64,000 nucleotides of DNA from contig NZ_JOID01000026.1 of assembly GCF_000719865.1 (NCBI RefSeq), positions 1 through 64,000 on the forward strand, in the 5' to 3' direction. The number at the start of each line of letters is the position of its first letter. The first letter of the stretch is position 1. Both the position numbers and the translations under genes were made by a program. Below, piece by piece: positions 50,861 to 59,195 of the stretch. The DNA comes from Streptomyces albus subsp. albus (GTDB lineage Bacteria > Actinomycetota > Actinomycetes > Streptomycetales > Streptomycetaceae). The notes below the pieces were generated by a model, which ran no database searches, was not told where the DNA came from, and was given only the letters and a program-made list of their open reading frames with translations.

Positions 50861-52738
50861 TCAGCCCTCCTCCCCGTCCTCCGCCTCCGCCTCCGCCACC
50901 ACCATCGCCGAACCGCCGCCCCGCCGCTCCTTCTCCGCCGCGGCCAGCCAGCGGCCGTCGGGGAGCAGCCGGACACCCGTCACCGCGCCGATCTCCGGGT
51001 TGCGCGCGAAGCGGTGGCCCACGGCCTCCAGCCGCTGCCGCACCGGGTCGTCCCACAGGCCCGGCTCCATCTGCGTGGTGGCCGTGTTGCGCTGGCTGAC
51101 GCGCGGGGCGGCGATGGCCTCGGCGAGCGGCATACCGCGGTCCAGGTGGTTCGTGAGCGTCTGCAGCACGGTGGTGATGATCGTCGAGCCGCCCGGCGAC
51201 CCGAGGGCCACGACCGGCCGGCGGTCCGCGTCGAGCACGATCGTCGGGGCCATGGACGACCGCGGCCGCTTGCCCGGGCCGGGGAGGTTCGGGTCGGGGA
51301 CGCCGGGGCCGGCGGGCGTGAAGGAGAAGTCGGTCAGTTCGTTGTTCAGCAGGAAGCCGCGGCCGGGCACGGTGATGCCGCTGCCGCCGGTCTGCTCGAT
51401 GGTGAGGGTGTACGCGACGACGTTGCCCCAGCGGTCGGCCGTGGTGAGATGCGTGGTGCTCTCGCCCTCGTACGTCGTCGGCGCCGCCGCGCCGCCCGCG
51501 CGGCAGGCGGCCGGGTCCCGCGGATCGCCGGGCGCCACCGGGCTGCTCAGCACCGCGTCGTCCCGGATCAGGCACTCCCGGGAGTCGGCGAAGCGCTGCG
51601 ACAGCAGCTCCCGCGCCGGGACGTCCTCGAACGCCGGGTCGCCGACCCACCGGCCCCGGTCGGCGAACGCCAGCCGGCTCGCCTCGATCAGCCGGTGCAG
51701 ATGACGTCGCTCGTCCGCCGCCGCGAGGTCGGTGTTCTCCAGGATGTTGAGCGCCTCGCCGACGGTCGTACCACCGGACGAGGACGGCGCCATGCCGTAC
51801 ACGTCCAGGCCTCGGTACTCGGTGTGGGACGGCGCCTGGCGCTTCGTCCGGTACTCCCGCAGATCGGCGGTGGTCAGGTCACCGGGCCGCGGCTCGCGGC
51901 CGGCGCCGGGGCGGACCGGGGGGCGGCGGACGGTGTCCGTGATGTCGCGGGCCAGCTCGCCCCGGTACAGTGCCCGGCCGCCGCCGCGGGCCAACTCGCC
52001 GTAGGTGCGGGCGAGATCGGGGTTGCGGAGGGTCGAGCCGACGGCGGGCGGCTCGCCGCCGGGCAGGAACAGCTCGGCGGAGGCGGGGAAGTCCCGGAAG
52101 CGCTCCTCGTTGTCGGCGGTCTGCTGCCGGAACGTCTCGTCGACGGTGAAGCCGTGCCGGGCGATCCGCTGGGCGGGCCGCAGCACGTACCGGAGGGACT
52201 TGGTGCCCCAGGCGCCGAGAGCGGTGTCCCAGGTGGCGGCCGTGCCGGGGGTGCCGACGGAGAGGCCGCTGGTGACGGCCTCGCCGAAGGGGACCGGTTC
52301 GCCGTCCTCGCCGAGAAAGAGGGTCTCGTCGGCGGTGCGCGGGGCGGTCTCGCGGCCGTCGATGGTGCGCACGGTGCGCCGCTTCGCGTCGTAGTACACG
52401 AAGTAGCCCCCGCCGCCGATCCCGGCGGAGTAGGGCTCGGTGACGCCGAGCGCGGCCGCGGTCGCGACGGCCGCGTCCACGGCGTTGCCGCCGCGCCGCA
52501 GGATCTCGATGCCGGCCGCCGAGGCGTCCGCGTCGACGCTGGCGACGGCACCGCCGTATCCGGTGGCCACCGGTGCCTTGGCGGGCGGGGCCGCGGCGGG
52601 AAACCCGCCGGCCCGGGCGCTGTCCGCCGGCACCGCCCCCGTCCCCGCCCCCGTCGGTGGCGCGGCCGCCGCCGTGGACAGGACGGCGGCCATGGCCGCG
52701 AGCAGCGACAGACTCCGTACGGCGGCGGGACGGGTCAT
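50861..52738 (-). CDS. ggt: Secreted gamma-glutamyltransferase
   Basis: A 625-residue proenzyme. The signal peptide is residues 1-26 (TRPAAVRSLSLLAAMAAVLS, cleavage near Ala-Ala-Ala). The large subunit has GGNAVDAAVATAAALGVTEP and GIGGGGYFVYYD; the self-cleaving nucleophile is Thr428 in the motif TTHL. The small subunit has TIEQTGGSGITVPGRGFLLN and ALGSPGGSTIITTVLQTL. It hydrolyses or transfers the gamma-glutamyl group of glutathione-like peptides outside the cell. The ATG at 52738 has GGAGGTTCGC directly upstream; an earlier in-frame start lacks signal-peptide character. Confidence 0.95.
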   Translation of the reverse strand: MTRPAAVRSLSLLAAMAAVLSTAAAAPPTGAGTGAVPADSARAGGFPAAAPPAKAPVATGYGGAVASVDADASAAGIEILRRGGNAVDAAVATAAALGVTEPYSAGIGGGGYFVYYDAKRRTVRTIDGRETAPRTADETLFLGEDGEPVPFGEAVTSGLSVGTPGTAATWDTALGAWGTKSLRYVLRPAQRIARHGFTVDETFRQQTADNEERFRDFPASAELFLPGGEPPAVGSTLRNPDLARTYGELARGGGRALYRGELARDITDTVRRPPVRPGAGREPRPGDLTTADLREYRTKRQAPSHTEYRGLDVYGMAPSSSGGTTVGEALNILENTDLAAADERRHLHRLIEASRLAFADRGRWVGDPAFEDVPARELLSQRFADSRECLIRDDAVLSSPVAPGDPRDPAACRAGGAAAPTTYEGESTTHLTTADRWGNVVAYTLTIEQTGGSGITVPGRGFLLNNELTDFSFTPAGPGVPDPNLPGPGKRPRSSMAPTIVLDADRRPVVALGSPGGSTIITTVLQTLTNHLDRGMPLAEAIAAPRVSQRNTATTQMEPGLWDDPVRQRLEAVGHRFARNPEIGAVTGVRLLPDGRWLAAAEKERRGGGSAMVVAEAEAEDGEEG

Positions 52739-53012
52739 GCGAACCTCCATCGGCACGGGCTCGGGTAGGACGCGGGGGCACGGAAGTACGGGGGGAGGGA
52801 ACGGGAGGCGGGGCGACACGGACACGGACAGGGAACCCGGCGCACACGGCGCACACGGCGCGCGGGCCGCGCACCACCGGACCGAACAGCTCCAACCAGG
52901 CCTCCGGCAGCGGTCGTTCGCGGCAGCCTAACCGCGCCGCCCGCTGCCCGTCAGCAGCGCCACGCGCCCGCCGCCCGGCCCGCCGTCACGGCACATCCCT
53001 GTGTCGGCCGGG

Positions 53013-56000
53013 TCAGCCCGTGCCGTGTGCCGCGTCGTCGTCCCGGCTCTGTGAGGGCGTCGCGGGGCAGCTCCGCCGGAACGGTACGCCGGGCAGGTGA
53101 ACACGCCATTCGAAGGGCGCGAAACCACCGTCGGCGACGCGGCACGCCATGCCGAGGGGGTCGGCCGCGATGGCCGGGCCGTCGCCGAGGTCCCACAGGC
53201 GGACGCTGCCTTCGCTCGTGGTGAGCACGGTCCGGCCGTCGGGGGCGAACACCACGTCCCACACCGACCCGGGATGCGGGAGGGTCCCCGCCACGTGGGC
53301 CCGGGCCGGTTCGGTGACGCTCCAGAGCGTGACGGTACTGCCCCATACTCCGGGGGCCGTGGCCACCAGGGTTCCGTCGGGGTGGATCGCCTGTGCGCGC
53401 CCGTCGATGGTGCCGAGCAGTTCGGGGCCGTCGCGGCCGCGGACGTCCCACAGTTGGGTACCGGTCACCGCGATGTGGCCGTCCGCGCTGAACACCTCAC
53501 TGCTGCGGACGTCGGCCAGGGCATCGCGGGACAGGGGCACCAAGCCGTCGTGGCCCGCCCCGGCCTCCCACAGGCTGACGCCCCCGTCCCGCTCGGGGAC
53601 GACGAGCCGGCGCCCGTCGGGGCTGAAGGCGAGGTCGCCGAGCGCGCTGTGGCCGGCGACCTCGGAGACCACCGAGGGGTCGGCCGGGCGGGAGACGTCC
53701 CACAGGCGCAGTCCGTCTCCCAGAACGGCCAGGTGCGGGGCGTCGGGGGCGAAGGCGAGGGAGGGCCCGAGATCGTCGTCCGGCGCCCCGCGGAGCTTGC
53801 CGGCGAGGCGTGCGCGTCCGGGGTCGGTGACGTCCCACAGTTCGACGGCGTCGGCGTACGCACAGGCCAGCAGGGTGCCGTCGGCGCTGAGGGCGAGGTC
53901 GGAGGTGCCTCCCCCACGGGCCGGGAGCGTGGCGGTGCGCCGGGGCGCGGCGCGGTCGGAGAGGTCCCACAGCTCGATCCGGCCACGCCGGACGAAGGCC
54001 AAGGTCGAGCCGTCCGGGGCGAGTTCGATGTCCATCGTGTCGCTGTCACCGGGAATGGCCGCCGCGACACGGGCGGATGCGAACTCCCAGCGCACGGCCT
54101 CCTGGCGGCCCACCGACACCATCGAACGGCCGTCGGGGCCGAAAGCCAGGGTGTCGACGGGGCCGCGGCCGTGGCCCGCCAGGCCGGCCTCCCGGCGCGG
54201 TGTGCCGCGGTCGCCGAGCCTCCAGACGGCCGCGGTGCCGTCGAGGTGCCCGGTTGACAGCCGCGTCCCGTCCGGGGTGAAGGCGAGCCCTTCGACGTAG
54301 CTGGTGGTCGCGCTCCACCGGGCGACGGGCTCGGTCTCGTCGGGGGAGGTGACGTCGATGAGTCCGACGTCCTTCCATGAGGCGACCGCCACCAGGCGGC
54401 CGTCCGGGCTGAACGCGGCGGGGCCGGATCCCGGCAGCCGGTCGCCGGGCTCGGGGCGCCGGGGGTCGGCGACGTCCCACAGGCGGGCCTCCCGTGCGCC
54501 GGTCTCCTCCGAGACGGTGAGGAGTGTGCGGCCGTCCGGGGCGAACGTCACCGCGTCCGTCCCGGTGACGTCCCCGGTGACCGAGGTCCGGCGCGGGGAC
54601 CGGGGGCCGGAGAGGTCCCACAGGGTGAGCGCGCCGGCGGTGGCGTCCTCGCCGCGCCGTCCCACCGCGGCCAGCCTGGTTCCGTCCCGGTCCAGGGCGA
54701 CGGCCCCGGCCCGGCCGGGCATGTCGCGGACGTGCGGCGACGCGAGGCGCCGGGGGGCGGTGCCCTCGTGGAATCCGGTGATGTCCCACAGCGTCACCCG
54801 GCCGCCGCAGACGGCGGCGAGGAGGTGACCGTCCCGACCGCCGAGGGCGGCGCGTCCGAGGGTGTCCGAGGCGCACGGCAGCCTGACCGGCGGGGTGTCG
54901 GGGGCGGGGATCCGGCCGACGTCCCACAGGTGCAGTTCGTCGGCCGACGAGGAGACCAGCGTCCGACCGTCGGGGCTGAGCGCGGTGTCGAAGAAACCGC
55001 CGCGGCGCGAGAAGCTGCCGCGGTACGGGCCGGACAGCGTCTCGGACAGGCTCTGGCGGGCGTCGGCGGAGGGCTTGAGGGCGTACGCGGCGAGGGCCAG
55101 ATCGAGGGCGTGGTCCGGGTCGGCCGTTCGCGCCGCTCCGGCCTGTGCCAGCAGGGCCCGCTGGGTGGCCAGCTCGTGCGCTTCGTCCGCGGCCTGCCAC
55201 TGGCGCAGGGCGATCACCGTCGAGGCGATCGTCACGCACAGTGCCAGCGCCAGAGCCAGGGCCACGCGCTGCAGCACCTTGCGGCGCCGTGCCTCGCGGT
55301 GCCGTTCGTGGTCGGCGGCCCGCACGCCGGCGTCCAGGAACTCCTTTTCGCGTGCGGGCAGTTCGTCCAGTTCGAGGGCCGCCCGGAGTCTGCTGCCCCG
55401 GTAGAGGAACTCGGGTCTGCGGCCGCCGTCGTCCCACTCCGCGGCGGCCGCGCGCAGCCGCTGGCGCAGGAGCAGGCCGGCGGCGTCCTCCCGGATCCAG
55501 TCGCGGAGCGTGGGCCAGGCGCGCAGCAGCGACTCGTGGGCGATCTGCACGGTGTCGTGGTCCACGGTCAGCAGCCGGTGGCGGGCCAGCCGGTCGCGGA
55601 TCTCCCGGGTGCCGTCGGGCAGGTCGCTGAGCGGGACCCGGTGGCGCACGACGGCCGTGCCCCCGTCCGGAGGCAGGTGCACCAGGAGGAGGAGCAGGGT
55701 GCGGAGTGTCCGCTGCCCCTGCTTGTCCAGGGATCCATGGAGATCCCTGCCCGTGGTGGCCACCGACTCCCAGATGCCGCCGGTGGCCTGGTAGGCGGCG
55801 AGGGTGAGCCGCGTGCCGCTGCGGCGCCGCCACGTCTCGCGCAGCGCGTGGGCCAGGAAGGGGAGTGCGGCTGCCGTGTCGGTGTCCTGGCCCTGGGTCA
55901 GGTCGCGCAGCAGCCGGTCCGTCAGTCCGTCTTCCAGGGTCAGGCCCACGGCGGCGGCCGGCTCCTCGATGGCGGCGCGAAGTTCCGGCTCCCCCATCGG

Positions 56001-57365
56001 GGACAGTGTGAGGGCGCGGGGGAGAACACGTTGCAGCCCGGGGTGGGCCAGGCAGTTGCCGTAGTGGTCGGCGCGCAGTCCCAGCACCACCTTCGGACGG
56101 GGGCCGGGTCCGTCACCGGTGAGGAGGTCGAGGAACGCGGCGCGTTCCCCGGGGTCGTCGCACCGGGTGAAGACTTCCTCGAACTGGTCGACCACCAGGA
56201 GCCGGCAGGCCGGCCGGCCCGGGCGTGGGTCGGGGAAGCGGCCCTTTCCGAGGCCCGCGGCCGCCTCGTCCGGTGTCAGGCCGGCCGCGGCGGCCCAGGC
56301 CCGGGCCAACGTGCGCATCGGGTTCCTGCCGGGGGCCGCGAGGAGCAGTGCGGGGGTGCGGGCCGGTGTCCCGCCCGGCCCGCGGGCCTCCAGCCGGGCG
56401 AGCAGGCCGGCGCGCAGCAGGGAGGACTTGCCCGCGCCCGATGCCCCGATCAGGACCACCGGCCCCCTGTCCGTGTCGTCCGTGGCGGCGTCGAGGAGGC
56501 GGGCGGAGAGGTCTCCGCGGCCGAAGAAGTACGGGCTGTCCTCGGCCCGGAACGGTTCCAGGCCGGGGTAGGGGCAGGGCACGTCCGCCGGCGGCTCCGC
56601 TCCGCCGGCGGCAGCGGCCGGGGCGGCGGGGTAGGCGCGGTTGCGGGCCAGGACGAGTGAGCCCAGCATGCCCTCGCTGTGGCGGGCGGGCCGCACTCGC
56701 GGGTCCTCCGCGAAGGCCCGGTCCAGCGCGGCGTGGAGGGAGTCGGCCGTCAGCCACGGTGGTCCGGCCGGATCGCCCTCGCGCAGCAGCCGCAGCAGCC
56801 GCCCGGTGAACAAGGTGTGGCGTTCGCCCTCGGGGGCGAAGGAGAGCGCGAAGTGCGAGGCCGAGCTGAGGAGGAAACTGCCCCGCGGCCGGGCGGTGGC
56901 GAACGGCCTGCGGGCTCCGCCGTCGGACGGTGGCGGGGTGCCGCGTCCGGAGAAGCAGCAGTCGAGGACGACCAGGCTGCCGTGGGGAGCCTCACCGAGC
57001 AGATCGCGCAGGGTGCGGTAGGGGACCGCCTGGGCAACGCGGTCGGCGCCCCTGCTGGCGCGGGTGGCGAGGTACAACGCGTCACGGGGGCCGAGCAGAC
57101 CGTGGCCGACGTAGTACACCAGCACGGGTCCGCCGGCGCGGCCGGTGGTCTCCTCCACCGCGGCGATCACCTGGGCCGGGCCCGCGTCGGCGGGAACACG
57201 GGTGACCTGCGCCGGGTCCATCCCGCAGATGTCGGCCAGCGTTCGCTGCACCTCGTCGAGTGTGGTGTCGACCGACGGCAGAGGGGCGAGCCGTGATCCC
57301 GGGGCATGGGCCCCGGTGCCGAAGAGGACCGCGCGGACCTCCCCGTCCGCGAGGCTGCCCGTCAT
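53013..57365 (-). CDS. Caspase-like / STAND NTPase / TM / WD40 effector
   Basis: A 1450-residue protein. Residues 1-245 form a caspase-like (peptidase C14) domain with catalytic His88 in YYVGHGLLG and Cys137 in VLDCCFSGRG. Residues about 265-690 form a STAND NTPase with a P-loop GASGAGKSS (307-315) and Walker B VVDQFEE (391-397), plus a winged-helix-like end (VQIAHESLLRAWPTLRDWI). One transmembrane helix lies at about 700-720. Residues about 785-1392 hold 14 WD40-type repeats, enough for two seven-bladed propellers (for example LWDVADPRRPEPG, VELWDVTDPGRARLAG). Sensing by the propellers, NTP-driven switching and proteolysis at the membrane is the implied logic of a conflict or cell-death system. 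The start overlaps the upstream EACC1-like gene by 4 nt. Confidence 0.92.
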   Translation of the reverse strand: MTGSLADGEVRAVLFGTGAHAPGSRLAPLPSVDTTLDEVQRTLADICGMDPAQVTRVPADAGPAQVIAAVEETTGRAGGPVLVYYVGHGLLGPRDALYLATRASRGADRVAQAVPYRTLRDLLGEAPHGSLVVLDCCFSGRGTPPPSDGGARRPFATARPRGSFLLSSASHFALSFAPEGERHTLFTGRLLRLLREGDPAGPPWLTADSLHAALDRAFAEDPRVRPARHSEGMLGSLVLARNRAYPAAPAAAAGGAEPPADVPCPYPGLEPFRAEDSPYFFGRGDLSARLLDAATDDTDRGPVVLIGASGAGKSSLLRAGLLARLEARGPGGTPARTPALLLAAPGRNPMRTLARAWAAAAGLTPDEAAAGLGKGRFPDPRPGRPACRLLVVDQFEEVFTRCDDPGERAAFLDLLTGDGPGPRPKVVLGLRADHYGNCLAHPGLQRVLPRALTLSPMGEPELRAAIEEPAAAVGLTLEDGLTDRLLRDLTQGQDTDTAAALPFLAHALRETWRRRSGTRLTLAAYQATGGIWESVATTGRDLHGSLDKQGQRTLRTLLLLLVHLPPDGGTAVVRHRVPLSDLPDGTREIRDRLARHRLLTVDHDTVQIAHESLLRAWPTLRDWIREDAAGLLLRQRLRAAAAEWDDGGRRPEFLYRGSRLRAALELDELPAREKEFLDAGVRAADHERHREARRRKVLQRVALALALALCVTIASTVIALRQWQAADEAHELATQRALLAQAGAARTADPDHALDLALAAYALKPSADARQSLSETLSGPYRGSFSRRGGFFDTALSPDGRTLVSSSADELHLWDVGRIPAPDTPPVRLPCASDTLGRAALGGRDGHLLAAVCGGRVTLWDITGFHEGTAPRRLASPHVRDMPGRAGAVALDRDGTRLAAVGRRGEDATAGALTLWDLSGPRSPRRTSVTGDVTGTDAVTFAPDGRTLLTVSEETGAREARLWDVADPRRPEPGDRLPGSGPAAFSPDGRLVAVASWKDVGLIDVTSPDETEPVARWSATTSYVEGLAFTPDGTRLSTGHLDGTAAVWRLGDRGTPRREAGLAGHGRGPVDTLAFGPDGRSMVSVGRQEAVRWEFASARVAAAIPGDSDTMDIELAPDGSTLAFVRRGRIELWDLSDRAAPRRTATLPARGGGTSDLALSADGTLLACAYADAVELWDVTDPGRARLAGKLRGAPDDDLGPSLAFAPDAPHLAVLGDGLRLWDVSRPADPSVVSEVAGHSALGDLAFSPDGRRLVVPERDGGVSLWEAGAGHDGLVPLSRDALADVRSSEVFSADGHIAVTGTQLWDVRGRDGPELLGTIDGRAQAIHPDGTLVATAPGVWGSTVTLWSVTEPARAHVAGTLPHPGSVWDVVFAPDGRTVLTTSEGSVRLWDLGDGPAIAADPLGMACRVADGGFAPFEWRVHLPGVPFRRSCPATPSQSRDDDAAHGTG

Positions 57366-57778
57366 GACGGTGAGGAGGAGGAGTCACCTTCTTGCGCCGG
57401 GGCGTTTCCTCCTGGTCGTGCCAGGCGTTCGGCGAGGGCCGCGGCTTCCTCGGGGGTCATCGAACGTGCCTGGCGGGAGGAGATGGTGATCTCGGTGCCG
57501 TCGGGGCGGGTCACGGTGATGGTGTGGCTCGCACGGCGGGTCTGAGCCCAGGCGACGACCGCTCCGGCGAACACCGCGGCGACACCGCCGGGTTCCAGCA
57601 CCGCGACCAGCGCGTCGGTGGCCGCGCCCATGGCGCCCGCCGGGGCCGTTTCCGGCTCCCCCGCGTCGACGCGGTCCACGCGGCCGCGGAGCTCCGGCAG
57701 GCCGGTCAGCCAGCTCCGCAACTCCGCGGCGCCGCTTCCCTCCTCCGCGTCGTCGCGCACCGTCACCACCAGACGCAT
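57362..57778 (-). CDS. EACC1-like effector-associated component
   Basis: A 138-residue protein matching, from memory, the effector-associated constant component EACC1 of actinobacterial conflict systems. It has an N-terminal RLVVTVRDDAEEGSGAAELR and LRSWLTGLPELRGRV, a central hydrophobic helix (LVAVLEPGGVAAVFAGAVVA), then WAQTRRASHTITVTRPDG with EITISSRQ, and a disordered Ser-rich tail. The constant component is thought to be a shared adaptor coupling a sensor to variable effectors. Its stop codon overlaps the start of the caspase-STAND gene (ATGA), so the pair is translationally coupled and stoichiometrically linked. Confidence 0.82.
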   Translation of the reverse strand: MRLVVTVRDDAEEGSGAAELRSWLTGLPELRGRVDRVDAGEPETAPAGAMGAATDALVAVLEPGGVAAVFAGAVVAWAQTRRASHTITVTRPDGTEITISSRQARSMTPEEAAALAERLARPGGNAPAQEGDSSSSPS

Positions 57779-58191
57779 GGTCCCCCCGTCCGCACGGAAT
57801 CCTCTCCGCGAGAGCGTAACGCCCCGGGCCGCTAGGGGTGGGAGGGTTGCCCTTCGGCCGCCGGTCGCCCCGCAGCCGTGCCGACGGCACCGTGCACACG
57901 GGACAGCCGCCGCACCCGCCGGTGCCGTGCGGTTCGATCACGGCGGCTCGGAGACGGCGGCGGCCGGCCCCGGCACCTCCGGTCCCCCACTGCTCACCGG
58001 TACCGGCCACCTCACCGGCCACCCGGGCGGGAAGCCGGAGACGGTACCGAAGGAGCCCACACCCCGCCGCCGGTGCCCCGCCCCCGCCTCCTCGCCGCCC
58101 TCTCCCACGGCTCGCCGGGGAAGGCACCATCGGTGCGGACTACCCGCCCGCGCTCGAACACGGATGCGCCGCAGCGCTACGATCCCCGGCC
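57779..58191. other. Divergent gap upstream of the conflict operon
   Basis: A 413-bp gap between the divergent EACC1-like gene and the gene at 58192. It must hold the conflict operon's promoter, but I see no convincing -35/-10 pair. TACGAT at 58178-58183, 8 nt before the ATG at 58192, is a candidate -10 box for the plus-strand gene. Confidence 0.45.
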
Positions 58192-58950
58192 ATGAACGAC
58201 GACGTGCGCAACCTCGTCCTCGGCGTGATCGGCACCGGACTCAGCGCGTCCATCGGCTGGTTCGCCCGGACCTACCTCTGGCGCCGCAAACTCCGCCGCA
58301 AGCAGCGCTTCTTCGGGCTGCCGACCAACTCCGAGTGCCTGCTGGTGGTCAACCGGTCGGCGGGGGCGAGCGACTGGACCGTCGCCCGGCGCGACGTGTT
58401 CGCGCTGCTGGAGCTCTCCGCGCTCATCAAGGACTGCGAGTCGCACGCGCAGATCGTCGCCCACGACACGGCGCAGCAGGGCTTCGGCGACCGCACGGAG
58501 TTCTGCATCGGCGGCCCGGTGTCGAATCAGCGGATGGCCGCCCACCTGTACTCGATGCTGCCGGGGATCTCGGTGAACACCGACCCGGAGCCGGGCCCGG
58601 ACCGCGGCTCGTTCAAGATCGGCACCGAGCGGTACCGCTGGGAGCCGGGCAGGGTCGAGCACGTCATCGTGGCGCGGCTCACCGCCGAGGAGAAGAAGCG
58701 GCCGGTGTTCCTGGCCAGCGGACAGCACTCGATCGCCAACCAGGCGGCGGTGCGCTATCTGGCGCGGCATCACGCCAAACTGGCCCGTAAGCACGGTGAC
58801 GGCACGTTCGTCCTGCTGCTGAAGGTGGTCAACTCGGCCGCGTACGGGCCGGACATGGTCGAGCTGGTGGCCGATGTGACGGAGGCGGCCACCACGCCGG
58901 CCCCGGTCCCGGGTCCCCGCGCCTCCCGCCGGGCGGCGAGCAGCGGCTGA
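58192..58950 (+). CDS. Unassigned N-terminally membrane-anchored protein
   Basis: A 252-residue protein I cannot name. An N-terminal hydrophobic helix (RNLVLGVIGTGLSASIGWFA) is followed by a basic stop-transfer stretch (RRKLRRKQ), so the rest is likely cytosolic. The soluble part looks alpha/beta: SECLLVVNRSAG, DVFALLELSALIKDCESHAQ, FCIGGPVSNQRMAAHLYSML and HVIVARLTAEEKKRPVFLAS, with a short disordered C-terminus. The GGPVSN turn resembles a nucleotide- or sugar-binding loop, but this is weak. It is divergent from the caspase-STAND operon and could be an unrelated neighbour or an accessory sensor. Confidence 0.7.
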   Translation: MNDDVRNLVLGVIGTGLSASIGWFARTYLWRRKLRRKQRFFGLPTNSECLLVVNRSAGASDWTVARRDVFALLELSALIKDCESHAQIVAHDTAQQGFGDRTEFCIGGPVSNQRMAAHLYSMLPGISVNTDPEPGPDRGSFKIGTERYRWEPGRVEHVIVARLTAEEKKRPVFLASGQHSIANQAAVRYLARHHAKLARKHGDGTFVLLLKVVNSAAYGPDMVELVADVTEAATTPAPVPGPRASRRAASSG

Positions 58951-59071
58951 GCTGCGGGACGATCACCGTTCCGGACCGGGCATGGAGCCGCACGCGCCCG
59001 GCGCCCCTCGGTCGTCGGACGGCCACCGGTGCCCAGCCGCATCCCACTTCCGCGACCGGGGCCGCCGCATT

Positions 59072-59135
59072 GTTACCGTCGCGTAACATCCCGGCCTATT
59101 ACCCCCGGTAAACCCAGAGGTTACCGTCGAGTCAC
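59072..59135 (+). promoter_or_regulatory. Repeated GTTACC element upstream of secreted hydrolase
   Basis: GTTACCGTCGCGTAAC (59072-59087) and GTTACCGTCGAGTCAC (59120-59135) match at 14 of 16 positions, 48 bp apart. Between them lies the palindrome TTACC-CCC-GGTAA (59099-59111). This AT-richer array ends 60 bp before the ATG at 59196 and looks like a multi-site operator. Confidence 0.55.
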
Positions 59136-59195
59136 TTCCGCGTGTTCGCGTGCCGGGCCTCACCCACCCGGCACCGATGTCAGGAGCTGACCCCC

